Shown here piece after piece: positions 38,133 through 47,115 of a DNA stretch of 64,000 nucleotides (position 1 is its first letter; each line of letters opens with the position of its first letter). The stretch is from Gammaproteobacteria bacterium. Its GTDB lineage: Bacteria > Pseudomonadota > Gammaproteobacteria > Pseudomonadales > Azotimanducaceae. The notes beneath the pieces are model-generated. The model had not been told where the DNA came from, did not search any database, and worked only from the letters and a program-made list of their open reading frames with translations. Location of the stretch: NCBI GenBank assembly GCA_028821405.1, contig JAPPGK010000050.1, positions 34,793 through 98,792 of the forward strand, written 5' to 3'. The position numbers were made by a program, and so were the translations under genes.

Positions 38133-38366
38133 ATGAGCAGTGTCGACGAGCGAGTCAAGCGACTCATTTGCGAGCAGTTGGGCGTCAAGGAAGAGGAGGT
38201 CAAGGACGAAGCGTCATTCGTGGATGACCTCGGGGCGGACTCGTTGGACACGGTGGAATTGGTCATGGCGCTCGAAGAGGAATTCGAGACGGAGATTCCC
38301 GACGAGGAGGCGGAGAACATAACGACCGTCAAGGAAGCGATCGACTACATCCTGGCACATCAGTAG
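38133..38366 (+). CDS. acpP: Acyl carrier protein
   Basis: A 77-residue acidic protein with the phosphopantetheine-attachment Ser in [18 protein letters not shown] (Ser near residue 37), typical of AcpP. Ribosome-binding site AGAAGGAG lies directly upstream. It carries growing acyl chains for FabF, FabG and PlsX encoded around it. Confidence 0.98.
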   Translation: MSSVDERVKRLICEQLGVKEEEVKDEASFVDDLGADSLDTVELVMALEEEFETEIPDEEAENITTVKEAIDYILAHQ

Positions 38367-38372
38367 CCAGCG

Positions 38373-38393
38373 GGGACGCGGTTCCTGCGTCCC
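38373..38393 (+). terminator. Stem-loop between acpP and fabF
   Basis: GGGACGC and GCGTCCC form a 7-bp stem with a 7-base loop, starting seven bases after the acpP stop. No U-tract follows, so it is more likely a 3'-end stabiliser or partial terminator that raises acpP over fabF than a true terminator. Confidence 0.4.
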
Positions 38394-38421
38394 TCCTAGC
38401 AAGCGCAAGGCTCTCTCAGCC

Positions 38422-39654
38422 ATGAGCAAACGACGAGTTGTGATCACCGGCCTCGGCATGTTGTCGCCCATCGGCAATACCGTGGCGGAAGGCTGGCGCA
38501 ACGGCTTGAACGGGGTTAGCGGTGTCGCGCCCATCGCCGATTTCGACACCAGCGGCCACAGTGTGACGATCAGCGCCGGGGTCAAGGATCTGGCCGTAGA
38601 CGACTATCTCGACCGCAAGGAGGCTCGTCGCCTCGACCGGTTCATCCAGTACGGCCTCATTGCGGGCATCCAGGCGGTACGCGATGCCGGCCTCGAGGAT
38701 GCACCCGAAGGCGACCGAATCGGTGTCGCCATTGGCTCGGGTATCGGCGGCATCAACACGATCGAGGACACCCACTCGATATGCACTGACCGGGGCCCTT
38801 CTCGGGTGTCGCCGTTCTTCGTGCCGTCAAGCATCATCAACATGATTTCCGGCAAGCTGTCGATGCTCTACAACTTCCGCGGTCCGAACCTTGCCGTCGT
38901 GACCGCATGTACGACAGGGACGCACAACATCGGCTTGGGCATGCGCGCAATCCAGTACGGTGACGCGGATGTGATGGTCGTCGGCGGCGCGGAACAAGCC
39001 ACCTCGCCGGTCACCGTCGCGGGCTTTGCCTCCATGAAGGCGCTATCCACCCGCAACGACGATCCCGAGGCCGCGAGCCGTCCCTGGGACAAGGACCGGG
39101 ATGGCTTCGTGTTGGGGGACGGCGCCGGGGTCCTGGTTCTCGAGGAACTCCAGCGAGCCCGGGCACGCGGCGCCAATATCTATTGCGAGCTTGCCGGGTT
39201 CGGCATGAGTGCCGACGCCCACCACATCACCAGTCCACCCGATGACGGCCACGGTGCCGTGGCGTCGATGCGCAATGCACTCGTCGATGGGGGACTCGAC
39301 GCGGACGATGTCGACTACATCAACGCGCACGGCACGTCGACGCCCCAGGGCGACATCGCCGAAACCCTGTCGATCAAGGCCGTCTTCGGAGACTCGACCC
39401 GGGTTGCGATCAGTTCGACGAAGTCGATGATCGGACACCTGCTGGGTGCCGCCGGTGCCGTGGAGGCGATCTTCTCGGTGTTGGCCATTGCAAACGACGT
39501 GGCGCCGCCAACCATCAATCTCGACAATCCGGATGCAGAATGCGACCTGGACTACGTCCCGCATACGCCTCGGGAAATGCCCATCGGTACGGCGTTGACG
39601 AACTCGTTCGGCTTTGGTGGCACCAACGGCACACTGATATTCACGGCGACCTGA
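38422..39654 (+). CDS. fabF: 3-oxoacyl-ACP synthase II
   Basis: A 410-residue condensing enzyme. The Cys-His-His triad is visible: Cys in VVTACTTGTHNIG (about 160), His in INAHGTSTPQGD (about 300) and His in SMIGHLLGAAGAVE (about 337). It elongates acyl-ACP and, at low temperature, makes vaccenate. It is 55 bp after acpP. The pabC gene that often comes next in gammaproteobacteria is absent; mltG follows directly. Confidence 0.97.
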   Translation: MSKRRVVITGLGMLSPIGNTVAEGWRNGLNGVSGVAPIADFDTSGHSVTISAGVKDLAVDDYLDRKEARRLDRFIQYGLIAGIQAVRDAGLEDAPEGDRIGVAIGSGIGGINTIEDTHSICTDRGPSRVSPFFVPSSIINMISGKLSMLYNFRGPNLAVVTACTTGTHNIGLGMRAIQYGDADVMVVGGAEQATSPVTVAGFASMKALSTRNDDPEAASRPWDKDRDGFVLGDGAGVLVLEELQRARARGANIYCELAGFGMSADAHHITSPPDDGHGAVASMRNALVDGGLDADDVDYINAHGTSTPQGDIAETLSIKAVFGDSTRVAISSTKSMIGHLLGAAGAVEAIFSVLAIANDVAPPTINLDNPDAECDLDYVPHTPREMPIGTALTNSFGFGGTNGTLIFTAT

Positions 39655-39715
39655 CCCGGGCGAATGTGGTTCGACCACCACAGGGATTGGGTCGCCAACC
39701 CTTGAGAGATCGCGG

Positions 39716-40714
39716 TTGAAAAAGCCAATACTGCTCATCCCCTCGGCTATTATCGTGTTGGGGGTCGCGTTCCTGGCAGGCATGGTTCTCTACCTTGAGC
39801 GGTGGGCCACGCAGCCGCTGTCGATCCTAGAGGAGACCGCCATCATCGTAGAGCCGGCGATGACCTTTTCCGCCGTGACGAACACCCTGGTGGAGGAGGG
39901 GATCGTCAATCCATGGCTCTTTACGATGCGCGCACGCCAGCGCGGTTTGCAGGGATCGGTACAAACCGGTGAGTACCTCCTCACCGTGGGCCTCACCCCA
40001 GACGAACTGCTTGATCGGCTCACCCGCGGCGATGTCGTGGCGCACCGATTCCTGATCGTGGAAGGGAGCACCTGCCGGGCCATCTTGGAACGCTTGGCGG
40101 CTGATGGCCGCCTCGACTACGACCTTACCGGGGTCGCGCCCGAGGACTTGATGGCTCGTCTCGGTTTGCCGGCCGGTAACGCGGAGGGCCAGTTCTTTCC
40201 GGACACCTACCTTTTCAAGCGAGGCGACAAGGCCTCGGCTCTACTGCTTCGGGCAAAGTCCGTGATGGACCGAGTGCTTGCCGAAGCGTGGACGGAGCGC
40301 TCGCCGAACCTGCCCTACGACACGCCCTACGAAGCGCTGATTCTCGCCTCGATTATCGAAAAGGAAACGGCGCTTGCGGCTGACCGGGCCCGCATCGCCG
40401 GGGTTTTCGCACGCCGCTTGGCGAAGGACATGCGGCTGCAGTCGGACCCCACGGTGATCTATGGTGTCGGGAGTGCGTTTCAAGGGGATCTGACGCGCAA
40501 GATGCTCAAGACGGACGGACCCTACAACACGTACCGGCGTCACGGATTGCCGCCGACGCCGATCGCGCTACCGGGCCGGGCATCCATCGAGGCGGCCCTG
40601 AACCCCGGCGGCGGCAAGGATCTGTATTTCGTGGCTCGGGGCGACGGGACTAGCGAGTTCTCGGAAACCCTCGAGGACCACAACAAGGCCGTGGCCCGCT
40701 ACCAGCGGAGGTGA
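39716..40714 (+). CDS. mltG: Endolytic murein transglycosylase
   Basis: A 332-residue inner-membrane protein with one N-terminal helix (about 5-25), a LysM-like domain and the YceG catalytic domain. The catalytic Glu is in ILASIIEKETAL (about 219) and MRLQSDPTVIYG follows. It cuts nascent glycan strands and sets their length. Start is TTG at 39716. Its place before tmk and holB is conserved in Gammaproteobacteria. Confidence 0.95.
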   Translation: MKKPILLIPSAIIVLGVAFLAGMVLYLERWATQPLSILEETAIIVEPAMTFSAVTNTLVEEGIVNPWLFTMRARQRGLQGSVQTGEYLLTVGLTPDELLDRLTRGDVVAHRFLIVEGSTCRAILERLAADGRLDYDLTGVAPEDLMARLGLPAGNAEGQFFPDTYLFKRGDKASALLLRAKSVMDRVLAEAWTERSPNLPYDTPYEALILASIIEKETALAADRARIAGVFARRLAKDMRLQSDPTVIYGVGSAFQGDLTRKMLKTDGPYNTYRRHGLPPTPIALPGRASIEAALNPGGGKDLYFVARGDGTSEFSETLEDHNKAVARYQRR

Positions 40715-40718
40715 CGGC

Positions 40719-41351
40719 TTGTCCACCGGGCGCCTAATCACCATCGAGGGCGGCGAAGGCGTAGGCAAGAGCACGAACGTCGACCTCGTCCGCAAATGTC
40801 TCGAATCACATGGCTACGACGTATTGACGACCCGCGAACCGGGGGGAACGCCTCTCGCCGAGGAGATTCGATCGGTTCTGTTGACCCCGCGGGACGAGGA
40901 AGTCGACGCCTTGGCGGAGACCCTGCTGATCTTCGCAGCCCGGGCACAGCATGTCGCGAGAGTTGTCGAACCCGCTTTGCGTAGGGGTCGCTGGGTACTC
41001 TGCGAACGGTTCACCGACTCGACGTTCGCCTACCAGTCCGGCGGGCGTGGGGTGGACGCGCAGGTGGTGGCGCAACTTGCGCACCTCGCGCATCCGGGCG
41101 TGCGGCCGGATCTCACGCTCTACCTCGATGCACCCGTGGCAACGGCAATGCCGCGTATCGTGACACGTGCGCTTGATCGGTTCGAACGCGAGCGGCAGCA
41201 GTTCTTCGAACGGGTACGGCGAACGTACCAATTGCGGGCATCCGAGCATGCACATATCGTGAGCATCGACGCAAGCCGCGACCTTCAAACGGTGCAGCGG
41301 GACATCGTCAACGCGGTCGAGACGTTCCTGTCCGCAAACGAGGACGCATGA
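40719..41351 (+). CDS. tmk: Thymidylate kinase
   Basis: A 210-residue P-loop kinase phosphorylating dTMP. P-loop is EGGEGVGKSTN (about 8-18), the substrate motif is CERFTDSTFAYQSGGRGV (Glu where many members have Asp), and TREPGGTPLAEEIR is present. The start is TTG at 40719, fixed by a perfect ribosome-binding site (GGAGGTGA) at seven-base spacing. Only four bases separate it from mltG, and its end overlaps holB by four. Confidence 0.96.
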   Translation: MSTGRLITIEGGEGVGKSTNVDLVRKCLESHGYDVLTTREPGGTPLAEEIRSVLLTPRDEEVDALAETLLIFAARAQHVARVVEPALRRGRWVLCERFTDSTFAYQSGGRGVDAQVVAQLAHLAHPGVRPDLTLYLDAPVATAMPRIVTRALDRFERERQQFFERVRRTYQLRASEHAHIVSIDASRDLQTVQRDIVNAVETFLSANEDA

Positions 41352-42241
41352 TCGAACCTCCCTGGCTGGTGGATACGCTGGACGCGCTCAGGGGGACCAG
41401 CGCCCGGCTTCCGCACGCATTGCTCATCCACGGCCCTCCGGGATGGGGCGAGGAACGGATCGCCAATGCACTGGCGCTGGATCTGATGCGCCTGGAACCA
41501 GGCCTCGACGCCCGCGAGGTGGCACACCCGGACTTGCGTTGGCTGCAGCCGGAGGATGGGGTCATCAAGGTCGACAGCGTGCGACTGATCGTCGACTTCC
41601 TGGTGCATACACCCCAGTCCGCGGGGCGGAAGATCGCCGTCATCGAGGACGCGGACCGGATGAACGTCAACGCCGCGAACGCGCTTCTCAAATCACTGGA
41701 GGAACCGCCCCCCGAGAGCTTCATCGCGTTGTCCACAAGCGCGCCCGAGCGTCTCTTGCCGACGGTGCGCAGCCGCTGCCAGGAGGCGCGTATTCGACCG
41801 GGCACCGGGCACGAAGTCCGAGCCTGGCTGGACGAAAACGGCATCGACCGTCAGGCGGCAAGCCAGCTGGCCGTGGAATACGCCGGCGCGCCCTACGCGA
41901 TCATCGCGGCGGTTGAGCGAGGCCAGACACCGTTGTGGACCCACTTGGATCGGGCAGCGCGTTCGGCAAGCGTTGCCCGTATGGTTGCGGATGCCCTGCG
42001 GGAGGAGGGCCTGGTCGACCTCCTCGAACGGTGGATGCGCATCGTCCACCGATTGCTTAGGGAATGGTCGGCAGCCGAGCGGCCACTTCTGCTCGATTTC
42101 GCGGCGGAACTCGCCAAGGTCCGGGGCGCGGCACTCGTCAACACGGGATTGAACCGGTCCATGCAGGTGCAGCGGCTGTTGCTGCTTTGGCACGAGCTTC
42201 TCGGGCGCATCCCCGCCCCGGCGGCGCCGAAACCACCGTAG
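41348..42241 (+). CDS. holB: DNA polymerase III delta' subunit, lacking the zinc module
   Basis: A 297-residue clamp-loader subunit. It has ALLIHGPPGWGEERIANALA (a degenerate Walker A without GK-S/T, normal for delta'), IAVIEDADRMNVNAANALLKSLEEPP and SRC sensor-like residues (TVRSRCQE). The four-cysteine zinc module found in E. coli delta' between helix 1 and strand 2 is missing: the stretch reads LMRLEPGLDAREVAHPDLRW with no Cys. The rest aligns through the C-terminal collar domain. Overlaps tmk by ATGA. Confidence 0.93.
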   Translation: MIEPPWLVDTLDALRGTSARLPHALLIHGPPGWGEERIANALALDLMRLEPGLDAREVAHPDLRWLQPEDGVIKVDSVRLIVDFLVHTPQSAGRKIAVIEDADRMNVNAANALLKSLEEPPPESFIALSTSAPERLLPTVRSRCQEARIRPGTGHEVRAWLDENGIDRQAASQLAVEYAGAPYAIIAAVERGQTPLWTHLDRAARSASVARMVADALREEGLVDLLERWMRIVHRLLREWSAAERPLLLDFAAELAKVRGAALVNTGLNRSMQVQRLLLLWHELLGRIPAPAAPKPP

Positions 42242-42343
42242 GGGCGACCTAGGGCGCGCGGACGCCCCGCTCAAACGCAAGTCCCGCTCCCTCGGGAGGG
42301 GGGACGTGCCGGTCCCCCGATCCGATGCTCCCGGTGTGCGGGA

Positions 42344-42691
42344 TCAGAGCGTGTACGTGTCGTGGGCGATGTCCGGGCAGTCCGCCAAGCCGGCACTGAT
42401 TTGCTGGCGGACGACGTCATCGTGGTCGCCGAATTGCACGCCAATTCCCTGGGATTTCCCGCCCAGAGCCCCTTCGGGCGTGATCCAAACGACCTTCCCC
42501 GCGAGGGGAATCTTGGCCCCAGTACCCGGCAACCCAAGAAGGACAAACACTTCGTCGCCAAGCCGGAAGGGTCTCGGTGTGGGAATGAACAATCCGCCGT
42601 TGGCGACGAACGGCATGTAGGCGGCCCACAGGACACTGGCGTCCTCGATGTCCACCGACAGCAAGGGGGAATCCGGGTTTTCGCTGCGCAT
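42344..42691 (-). CDS. pilZ: PilZ-domain protein
   Basis: A 115-residue protein of the type IV pilus PilZ group: LSVDIEDASVLWAAYMPFVANGGLFIPT followed by LGDEVFVLLGLPG, VVWITPEGA and GIGVQFGD. The RxxxR and D/NxSxxG c-di-GMP motifs of canonical PilZ domains are not evident, in line with PilZ of Pseudomonas, which does not bind c-di-GMP. In Pseudomonas-type genomes pilZ follows holB on the same strand; here it is next to holB but inverted. No pilus genes are near. Confidence 0.85.
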   Translation of the reverse strand: MRSENPDSPLLSVDIEDASVLWAAYMPFVANGGLFIPTPRPFRLGDEVFVLLGLPGTGAKIPLAGKVVWITPEGALGGKSQGIGVQFGDHDDVVRQQISAGLADCPDIAHDTYTL

Positions 42692-42862
42692 GACAATTCC
42701 TCAAGGCTTCGGACGTGAGTCTCGAGGAGAACACGCCCGCTGCACAGGCGATGCCGGACGATTGCCCGGGTACGGGTCAGTGGTTGCCGCCTTGCGACGT
42801 GCGACATACGCCCGTAGGCGACGGGCTTTCCCCTGCCCACGCCGAAACTGCGCATCTCGTGA

Positions 42863-42882
42863 GGGCGACCGCAAGGGTCGCC
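42863..42882. repeat. GGGCGACC-type intergenic palindrome
   Basis: A perfect inverted repeat GGGCGACCGCAAGGGTCGCC, eight-base arms around CAAG-type loop, immediately beyond the 3' end of the prolidase gene. It is the best copy of the dispersed element. Confidence 0.6.
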
Positions 42883-42883
42883 G

Positions 42884-44227
42884 CTACGGGACCGCGGCGA
42901 ATGCCCCTCGCGTGAGATTCTCCACGCCATCGGCGGTGACCAGCACGTTGTCCTCGATGCGAACGCCGCCGCAGGGCACGAGCGCTTCGACCTTGGGCCA
43001 GTTGACATCGCGACCGCCATCGGAGTCCGACAGTTCCTTGAGCAGGCTTGGAATGAAGTAGATGCCCGGCTCGATCGTGAACACGTAGCCGGGCGCCACG
43101 GCGCGGGTAAAGCGCAGCTTCGGGAACCGTTCCGGGGGCTCGGCAAGGTCGCCGTTCTCGGTGGCGAAATGGCCACCCACATCGTGGGTCTGCAATCCGA
43201 GCAGGTGACCGAGCCCGTGCGGGAAGAACTGGTCAGTAATCGACCGGTCGTAGGCGCTCTCGGGACTACAGCGAAGAATGTCGAACTCGACCAACACCTC
43301 GGCAATCTGCTGGTGCATGCGAACCTGCAGGTCGACGAAGGGAACGCCTGGCTTGACCGCGTCCACCGCTTCCAGCTGCTTCGCGTCCAGCGCGGCCACG
43401 AGTTCGTCGAAGGCGTCGCCGGGGTTGGCGCTGTAGGTTCGGGTGATGTCCGAGTGGTAACCGCTCGAACGGCCACCGGCGTCGATCAGGAAACTGTGGG
43501 TTGGGTGCGGCCGCGTTCGGTCGTAGTGCTGGTAGTGGAGCACGCCCGCGTGCTCGTTCAAGGCGATGATGTTGGGGTATGGCAGGCGACTTTCCTCTTG
43601 GCCGCTTCCCGCAAGATAGGCCATATGGATGTCGAACTCGCTGCCGCCGCCCCGAAAGGTGTCCCGCGCAGCCACATGCCCATGAACGCCGACTTGTGAG
43701 GCTTCGCGCATGCGGGCGAGTTCGAAATCCGTCTTGGTGGCCCGCGCAAACTGAAGCCGATTCACCAGCCCCTTGGGGTTTACGGCGTCGAGCGGCAGGT
43801 TGAGATCACAGGACTCGGCGGGACCAACCAAGGCGACACGACCGACGCCGGCAATATCACCGACGAGGGACTTCATCAGCTTCTCGTCGTCATCGTGGGT
43901 CTCCACCTCGAACGCGGCATCGGCCCAGTCGGGAAGTGTGGGCGGCAGGTACCAGTAGCTGGCGGGCTGGTGGAAATACAGCTTGGGCTGGTGGCCTGGG
44001 CGTATCAGGAGGACGCTCTGTTCGCAGTTGTCGTCCGGATAGAATCGGGCGAAATGCGGGTTGGGGTGGAACGGCGGCGCCTGGTCGTCCTGGAAGTACA
44101 TCGCGGCGACCCCGGCGGGAATCACCGCCGCATCGGCCTGGTCGCCGACCAGGGCGCGCTCCCATTGATCGGTGACTGCGGCGACGTGGGCGAGGTATTG
44201 GCGGTCGTAGAAGGCGGGAGAGTTCAT
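42884..44227 (-). CDS. pepQ: Xaa-Pro dipeptidase (prolidase)
   Basis: A 447-residue M24 metallopeptidase. The dinuclear metal ligands of the pita-bread fold are visible: Asp in FLIDAGGRSSGYHSDITRTY (two Asp), His in FFPHGLGHLLGLQTHDVGG, Glu in FTIEPGIYFIP and Glu in GGVRIEDNVLVT. The insert and length match PepQ of Gammaproteobacteria, which cleaves X-Pro dipeptides and often organophosphates. It is a single gene read toward pilZ. Confidence 0.95.
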   Translation of the reverse strand: MNSPAFYDRQYLAHVAAVTDQWERALVGDQADAAVIPAGVAAMYFQDDQAPPFHPNPHFARFYPDDNCEQSVLLIRPGHQPKLYFHQPASYWYLPPTLPDWADAAFEVETHDDDEKLMKSLVGDIAGVGRVALVGPAESCDLNLPLDAVNPKGLVNRLQFARATKTDFELARMREASQVGVHGHVAARDTFRGGGSEFDIHMAYLAGSGQEESRLPYPNIIALNEHAGVLHYQHYDRTRPHPTHSFLIDAGGRSSGYHSDITRTYSANPGDAFDELVAALDAKQLEAVDAVKPGVPFVDLQVRMHQQIAEVLVEFDILRCSPESAYDRSITDQFFPHGLGHLLGLQTHDVGGHFATENGDLAEPPERFPKLRFTRAVAPGYVFTIEPGIYFIPSLLKELSDSDGGRDVNWPKVEALVPCGGVRIEDNVLVTADGVENLTRGAFAAVP

Positions 44228-44457
44228 TTTGTTTGGGCAAGCCGGCGCGAGGAGTCGTGCCTATTGTAGCGCCACGCCAAGGCGCGCTGTCCCGCAAGGT
44301 TGCCGATCGGCTGACGCATTGGCGACCCCCGAGGCTTGTTGGTCGCCGGTTTGTCTTCACCGGTGACGGCTGGACGTTGCGGTGGGATACCCACGTTGGC
44401 CGCCGACGGGGTTGTTGGGCATGTCTCCCGTCCGCGAATCCCTCAGGTCGTGGCCGT

Positions 44458-45336
44458 TCAGTCTCGCTCTGCGCCCCGCAGGCGGGCCTCGAGTTCGGCG
44501 ATTCGTCGTTGGGCCGCGTCGGCCCGCGCAGCTTCCTGATCGGCCCGTGCAGACTCCTCATCGGCCCGCGCGGACTCCTGATCGGCCCGCGCGGACTCCT
44601 GATCGGCTCGCGCGGACTCCTGCTCCCATCGTCTCGATGTCTCGACGGCATCGGGCAATACATCGCGGGCTCCCAACTCCCGGAAGCGAAGCTCGGCGTT
44701 GCAAGCTAGCAGTTCGAGCCCGAGTACTTCGCTGACGAATCCGTCCCCCGCCGTCGCTGCCGCCTCCCAAACGCCGTCCGGCGTCCGTCGCCAACCCTCC
44801 AAGGCGCCGCCCCCGTCGCGACGCCGTCCCTTGGGGTCGAACAGCCAGTATTCGCGTACGCCCAAGTCGTGGTAGAGCGCGGGTTTGTCGTAGACGTCCT
44901 TTCGCCAGGTGTACTTCGAGAGCACCTCGAGCACCAAGTCCGGTGCCTTCAGGTGTTCCCACAACTTGTAGGACAGATCCGGATGGTTGTCGATTCCGAA
45001 TACGACCATGCCGTCGGGCACGACGAGCGCACGCCGGTTGCCGCGCTCGAAGTAGAGGCCCATGTCGGCCGCGGCGAATACGTCCTTCCGCTCGGCGTAC
45101 CGGACGCGCACGACATGGACGAGGTGGGCGCGGGCGTCAAAGTGCCGTGTCGACTCCACCCTTGCACTATCCTTGAACGGGTATCCGTCGTCGTCGCAGT
45201 CGACGGGCGGCACGGGGCGGTACAGTGCGCGGGCGTGCACGACGGACAGCGGCGGTCGAGGCGCTATTGCAGCACCCGTTCGGGCAGTCGCCGCCGCGCC
45301 GCCAACTCTCCCCGTCCGCGAGGTTGGATGTTGCAT
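44458..45336 (-). CDS. Uma2/DUF820 family putative nuclease with coiled-coil tail
   Basis: A 292-residue protein. The middle (about 35-225) is a Uma2/DUF820 domain of the PD-(D/E)XK fold: VVPDGMVVFG, PDLVLEVLSKYTWRKDV and LYHDLGVREYWLFDPKG. The C-terminal 60 residues are a coiled coil of repeated heptads (ESARADQ) encoded by five 21-bp tandem repeats. Start at ATG 45336 (MQHPTSRTG). Uma2 proteins are abundant in some bacteria and their function is unknown. A paralogue lies at 49855-50679 with a separately expanded coiled coil. Confidence 0.88.
   Translation of the reverse strand: MQHPTSRTGRVGGAAATARTGAAIAPRPPLSVVHARALYRPVPPVDCDDDGYPFKDSARVESTRHFDARAHLVHVVRVRYAERKDVFAAADMGLYFERGNRRALVVPDGMVVFGIDNHPDLSYKLWEHLKAPDLVLEVLSKYTWRKDVYDKPALYHDLGVREYWLFDPKGRRRDGGGALEGWRRTPDGVWEAAATAGDGFVSEVLGLELLACNAELRFRELGARDVLPDAVETSRRWEQESARADQESARADQESARADEESARADQEAARADAAQRRIAELEARLRGAERD
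44520..44624. repeat. Five 21-bp tandem repeats inside the Uma2 gene
   Basis: Units begin at 44520, 44541, 44562, 44583 and 44604; units three and four are identical and the others differ by one to four bases. Each unit encodes one heptad of the coiled coil, so unit gain or loss changes the coil length without a frameshift. Confidence 0.85.
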
Positions 45337-45677
45337 GGTTGGAACGTACCACAAAGCGGAACTCTCGAACCGTAGGTGTCCAAGTCTCCAACGGCCGCAC
45401 TTGCGAGCGGTAGCGAAATCAGCCCTCGTCGGCGTGGGAGATCCGACAAACTCTGCGTAGGGAATTGCCACCACGTTCCCCTACGCCCCAGGCGTCCAGT
45501 TCGGCGACTCGTCGTTGGGCCACGCCGAGGCGTGCGTCGTGTCGGCGCGGGCAACGTCCTGATCCACTCGCGCGGACTCGCTCCCGACGCCCCGGGTCTC
45601 ACCGAGGCATTGCGTCGTGAATCGATAGCGGCTTTCTGATATACATAGCCGCTTCGCTCATCGGGAAGGGAGAAATC
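45337..45677. other. Intergenic region upstream of the molybdenum hydroxylase genes
   Basis: These 341 bp hold the 5' side of the first Uma2 gene, the Uma2 relic listed separately, and the start region of the three-gene hydroxylase operon, with GAAGGGAG as ribosome-binding site at about 45663-45672. I see no clear promoter. Confidence 0.5.
45489..45632 (-). pseudogene. Decayed fragment of a third Uma2 3' end
   Basis: On the minus strand this stretch resembles the coiled-coil end of the neighbouring Uma2 gene: the bases around 45498-45525 match 44490-44517 almost perfectly, and translation gives ESARVDQDVARAD followed, after an insertion and frame change, by AQRRVAELDA (compare ESARADQEAARADAAQRRIAELEA). 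Similarity fades toward 45632. No start or full domain remains, so it is a relic of a duplicated copy. Confidence 0.65.
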
Positions 45678-46556
45678 ATGGGGGCATACGCCTACCGGGC
45701 ACCGAGTAGCGTCGAGGAGGCGCTGTCGACGCTTGCGGCGGAGGCTGCGGCCGGCAACCGTGCTCAAATGCTGGCCGGCGGCACCGACGTCATGGTGCAG
45801 ATGCGGTCCATCGACAAGGGACCTCGGACGTTCGTCGACGTGAAGCACGTGGCCGAGGCAAACGAACTCTGCATCGGCACGGACGAGGTGTTCATCGGTG
45901 CCGCCATCGCCTCGGCGGTGTTGAACGAGAGCCAGGAACTCAAGAGCATCCTGCCCGGTCTCATCGAAGCCGCCGACCTCATCGGTTCCACCCAGATCCA
46001 GGGCCGCGCCACGATCGGCGGCAATCTGTGCAACTCGTCGCCTGCGGGAGACACCATTCCCGCACTGATCGCCTGCGGGGCGGTGTGCGTGATCGCCTCG
46101 TCCGGTGGCAATCGGGAAGTACCCACCGAGGATTTCGTGACCGGGGTCGGCACCAACGTGCTCGAGCCCACGGAATTCCTCGTCGGCTTCAAGATTCCGC
46201 GACCCAAGGGCCGCACGTCGGACGCCTACCTGCGCTTCATACCCCGCACCGAGATGGATATCGCCGTCTGCGGCGCGGGCGTCGCACTCACCCTCGATGA
46301 CTCGGGCGTGTGTACCGCGGCCAAGGTGTCGATCGGCGCCGTCGCGATCACCGCGCTGGTGGTACCCGACGCGGCTGCCGCGCTGGTTGGCACGACCGTC
46401 GACGATGCCGCTCTGGCAGCGGCTGCCGATGCGTCGAGCGCGCTCGCCAAACCCATCACCGACAAGCGCGGCACCGTCGAATACCGCAGGAAGGTCGTCG
46501 GCGTATTGACCAAGCGGGCGGCGGCCATTGCCCGCGACCGCGCCCTGGCGCTCTAG
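45678..46556 (+). CDS. Molybdenum hydroxylase FAD-binding subunit (CoxM-like)
   Basis: A 292-residue medium subunit of the xanthine dehydrogenase/CO dehydrogenase family. FAD contacts are in LAGGTDVMVQM (about 34-44) and TIGGNLCNSSPAGD (about 112-125). It passes electrons from the iron-sulfur subunit to the acceptor. First gene of a medium-small-large operon with 42 and 37 bp gaps. Confidence 0.93.
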   Translation: MGAYAYRAPSSVEEALSTLAAEAAAGNRAQMLAGGTDVMVQMRSIDKGPRTFVDVKHVAEANELCIGTDEVFIGAAIASAVLNESQELKSILPGLIEAADLIGSTQIQGRATIGGNLCNSSPAGDTIPALIACGAVCVIASSGGNREVPTEDFVTGVGTNVLEPTEFLVGFKIPRPKGRTSDAYLRFIPRTEMDIAVCGAGVALTLDDSGVCTAAKVSIGAVAITALVVPDAAAALVGTTVDDAALAAAADASSALAKPITDKRGTVEYRRKVVGVLTKRAAAIARDRALAL

Positions 46557-46598
46557 GCGCGGGGCTTCGTTCAGCTCATAGGAGACATAGGAATACAG

Positions 46599-47078
46599 AT
46601 GAGCAAAGTTCACGTTTCTACCACCATCAACGGGGACTCCGTCGAGTTCCTCTGCGAGCCACACCAGTCCCTGCTCGATGTCCTGCGTGACGAGTTGGGC
46701 TTGACCGGGACGAAGGAGGGCTGCGCAACCGGCGACTGCGGTGCCTGCTCGGTCATGATCGACGGCCGTTTGGTCTGCTCCTGCCTGATGCTCGGCGTCG
46801 AGGCGGCAGGGGTCGACGTCACCACCATCGAGGGCATCGCCGGGCCCGACGGCCTGCACGTCATCCAGGAGAAGTACCTGGAGCATGCGGCACTGCAGTG
46901 CGGCATCTGCACCCCGGGATTCATCGTCGCCACGAAAGCGCTCCTGGACAAGAACCCCGACCCGGACGAAACCACCATCCGGTATTGGCTGGCGGGGAAT
47001 CTTTGCCGCTGCACGGGCTACGACAAGATCGTCCGTGCCGTCCAGGATGCGGCGCAGAACCTGGCCTACGAGGCTTAA
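46599..47078 (+). CDS. Molybdenum hydroxylase [2Fe-2S] subunit (CoxS-like)
   Basis: A 159-residue small subunit with two [2Fe-2S] clusters: the plant-type cluster in GCATGDCGACSVMIDGRLVCSC and the second in QCGICTPGFI and GNLCRCTGYDKI. It links the molybdenum site to the FAD subunit encoded upstream. Confidence 0.95.
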   Translation: MSKVHVSTTINGDSVEFLCEPHQSLLDVLRDELGLTGTKEGCATGDCGACSVMIDGRLVCSCLMLGVEAAGVDVTTIEGIAGPDGLHVIQEKYLEHAALQCGICTPGFIVATKALLDKNPDPDETTIRYWLAGNLCRCTGYDKIVRAVQDAAQNLAYEA

Positions 47079-47115
47079 GGCGAGTCAGTAACATCAGACC
47101 CAAGGAGACAATCAA

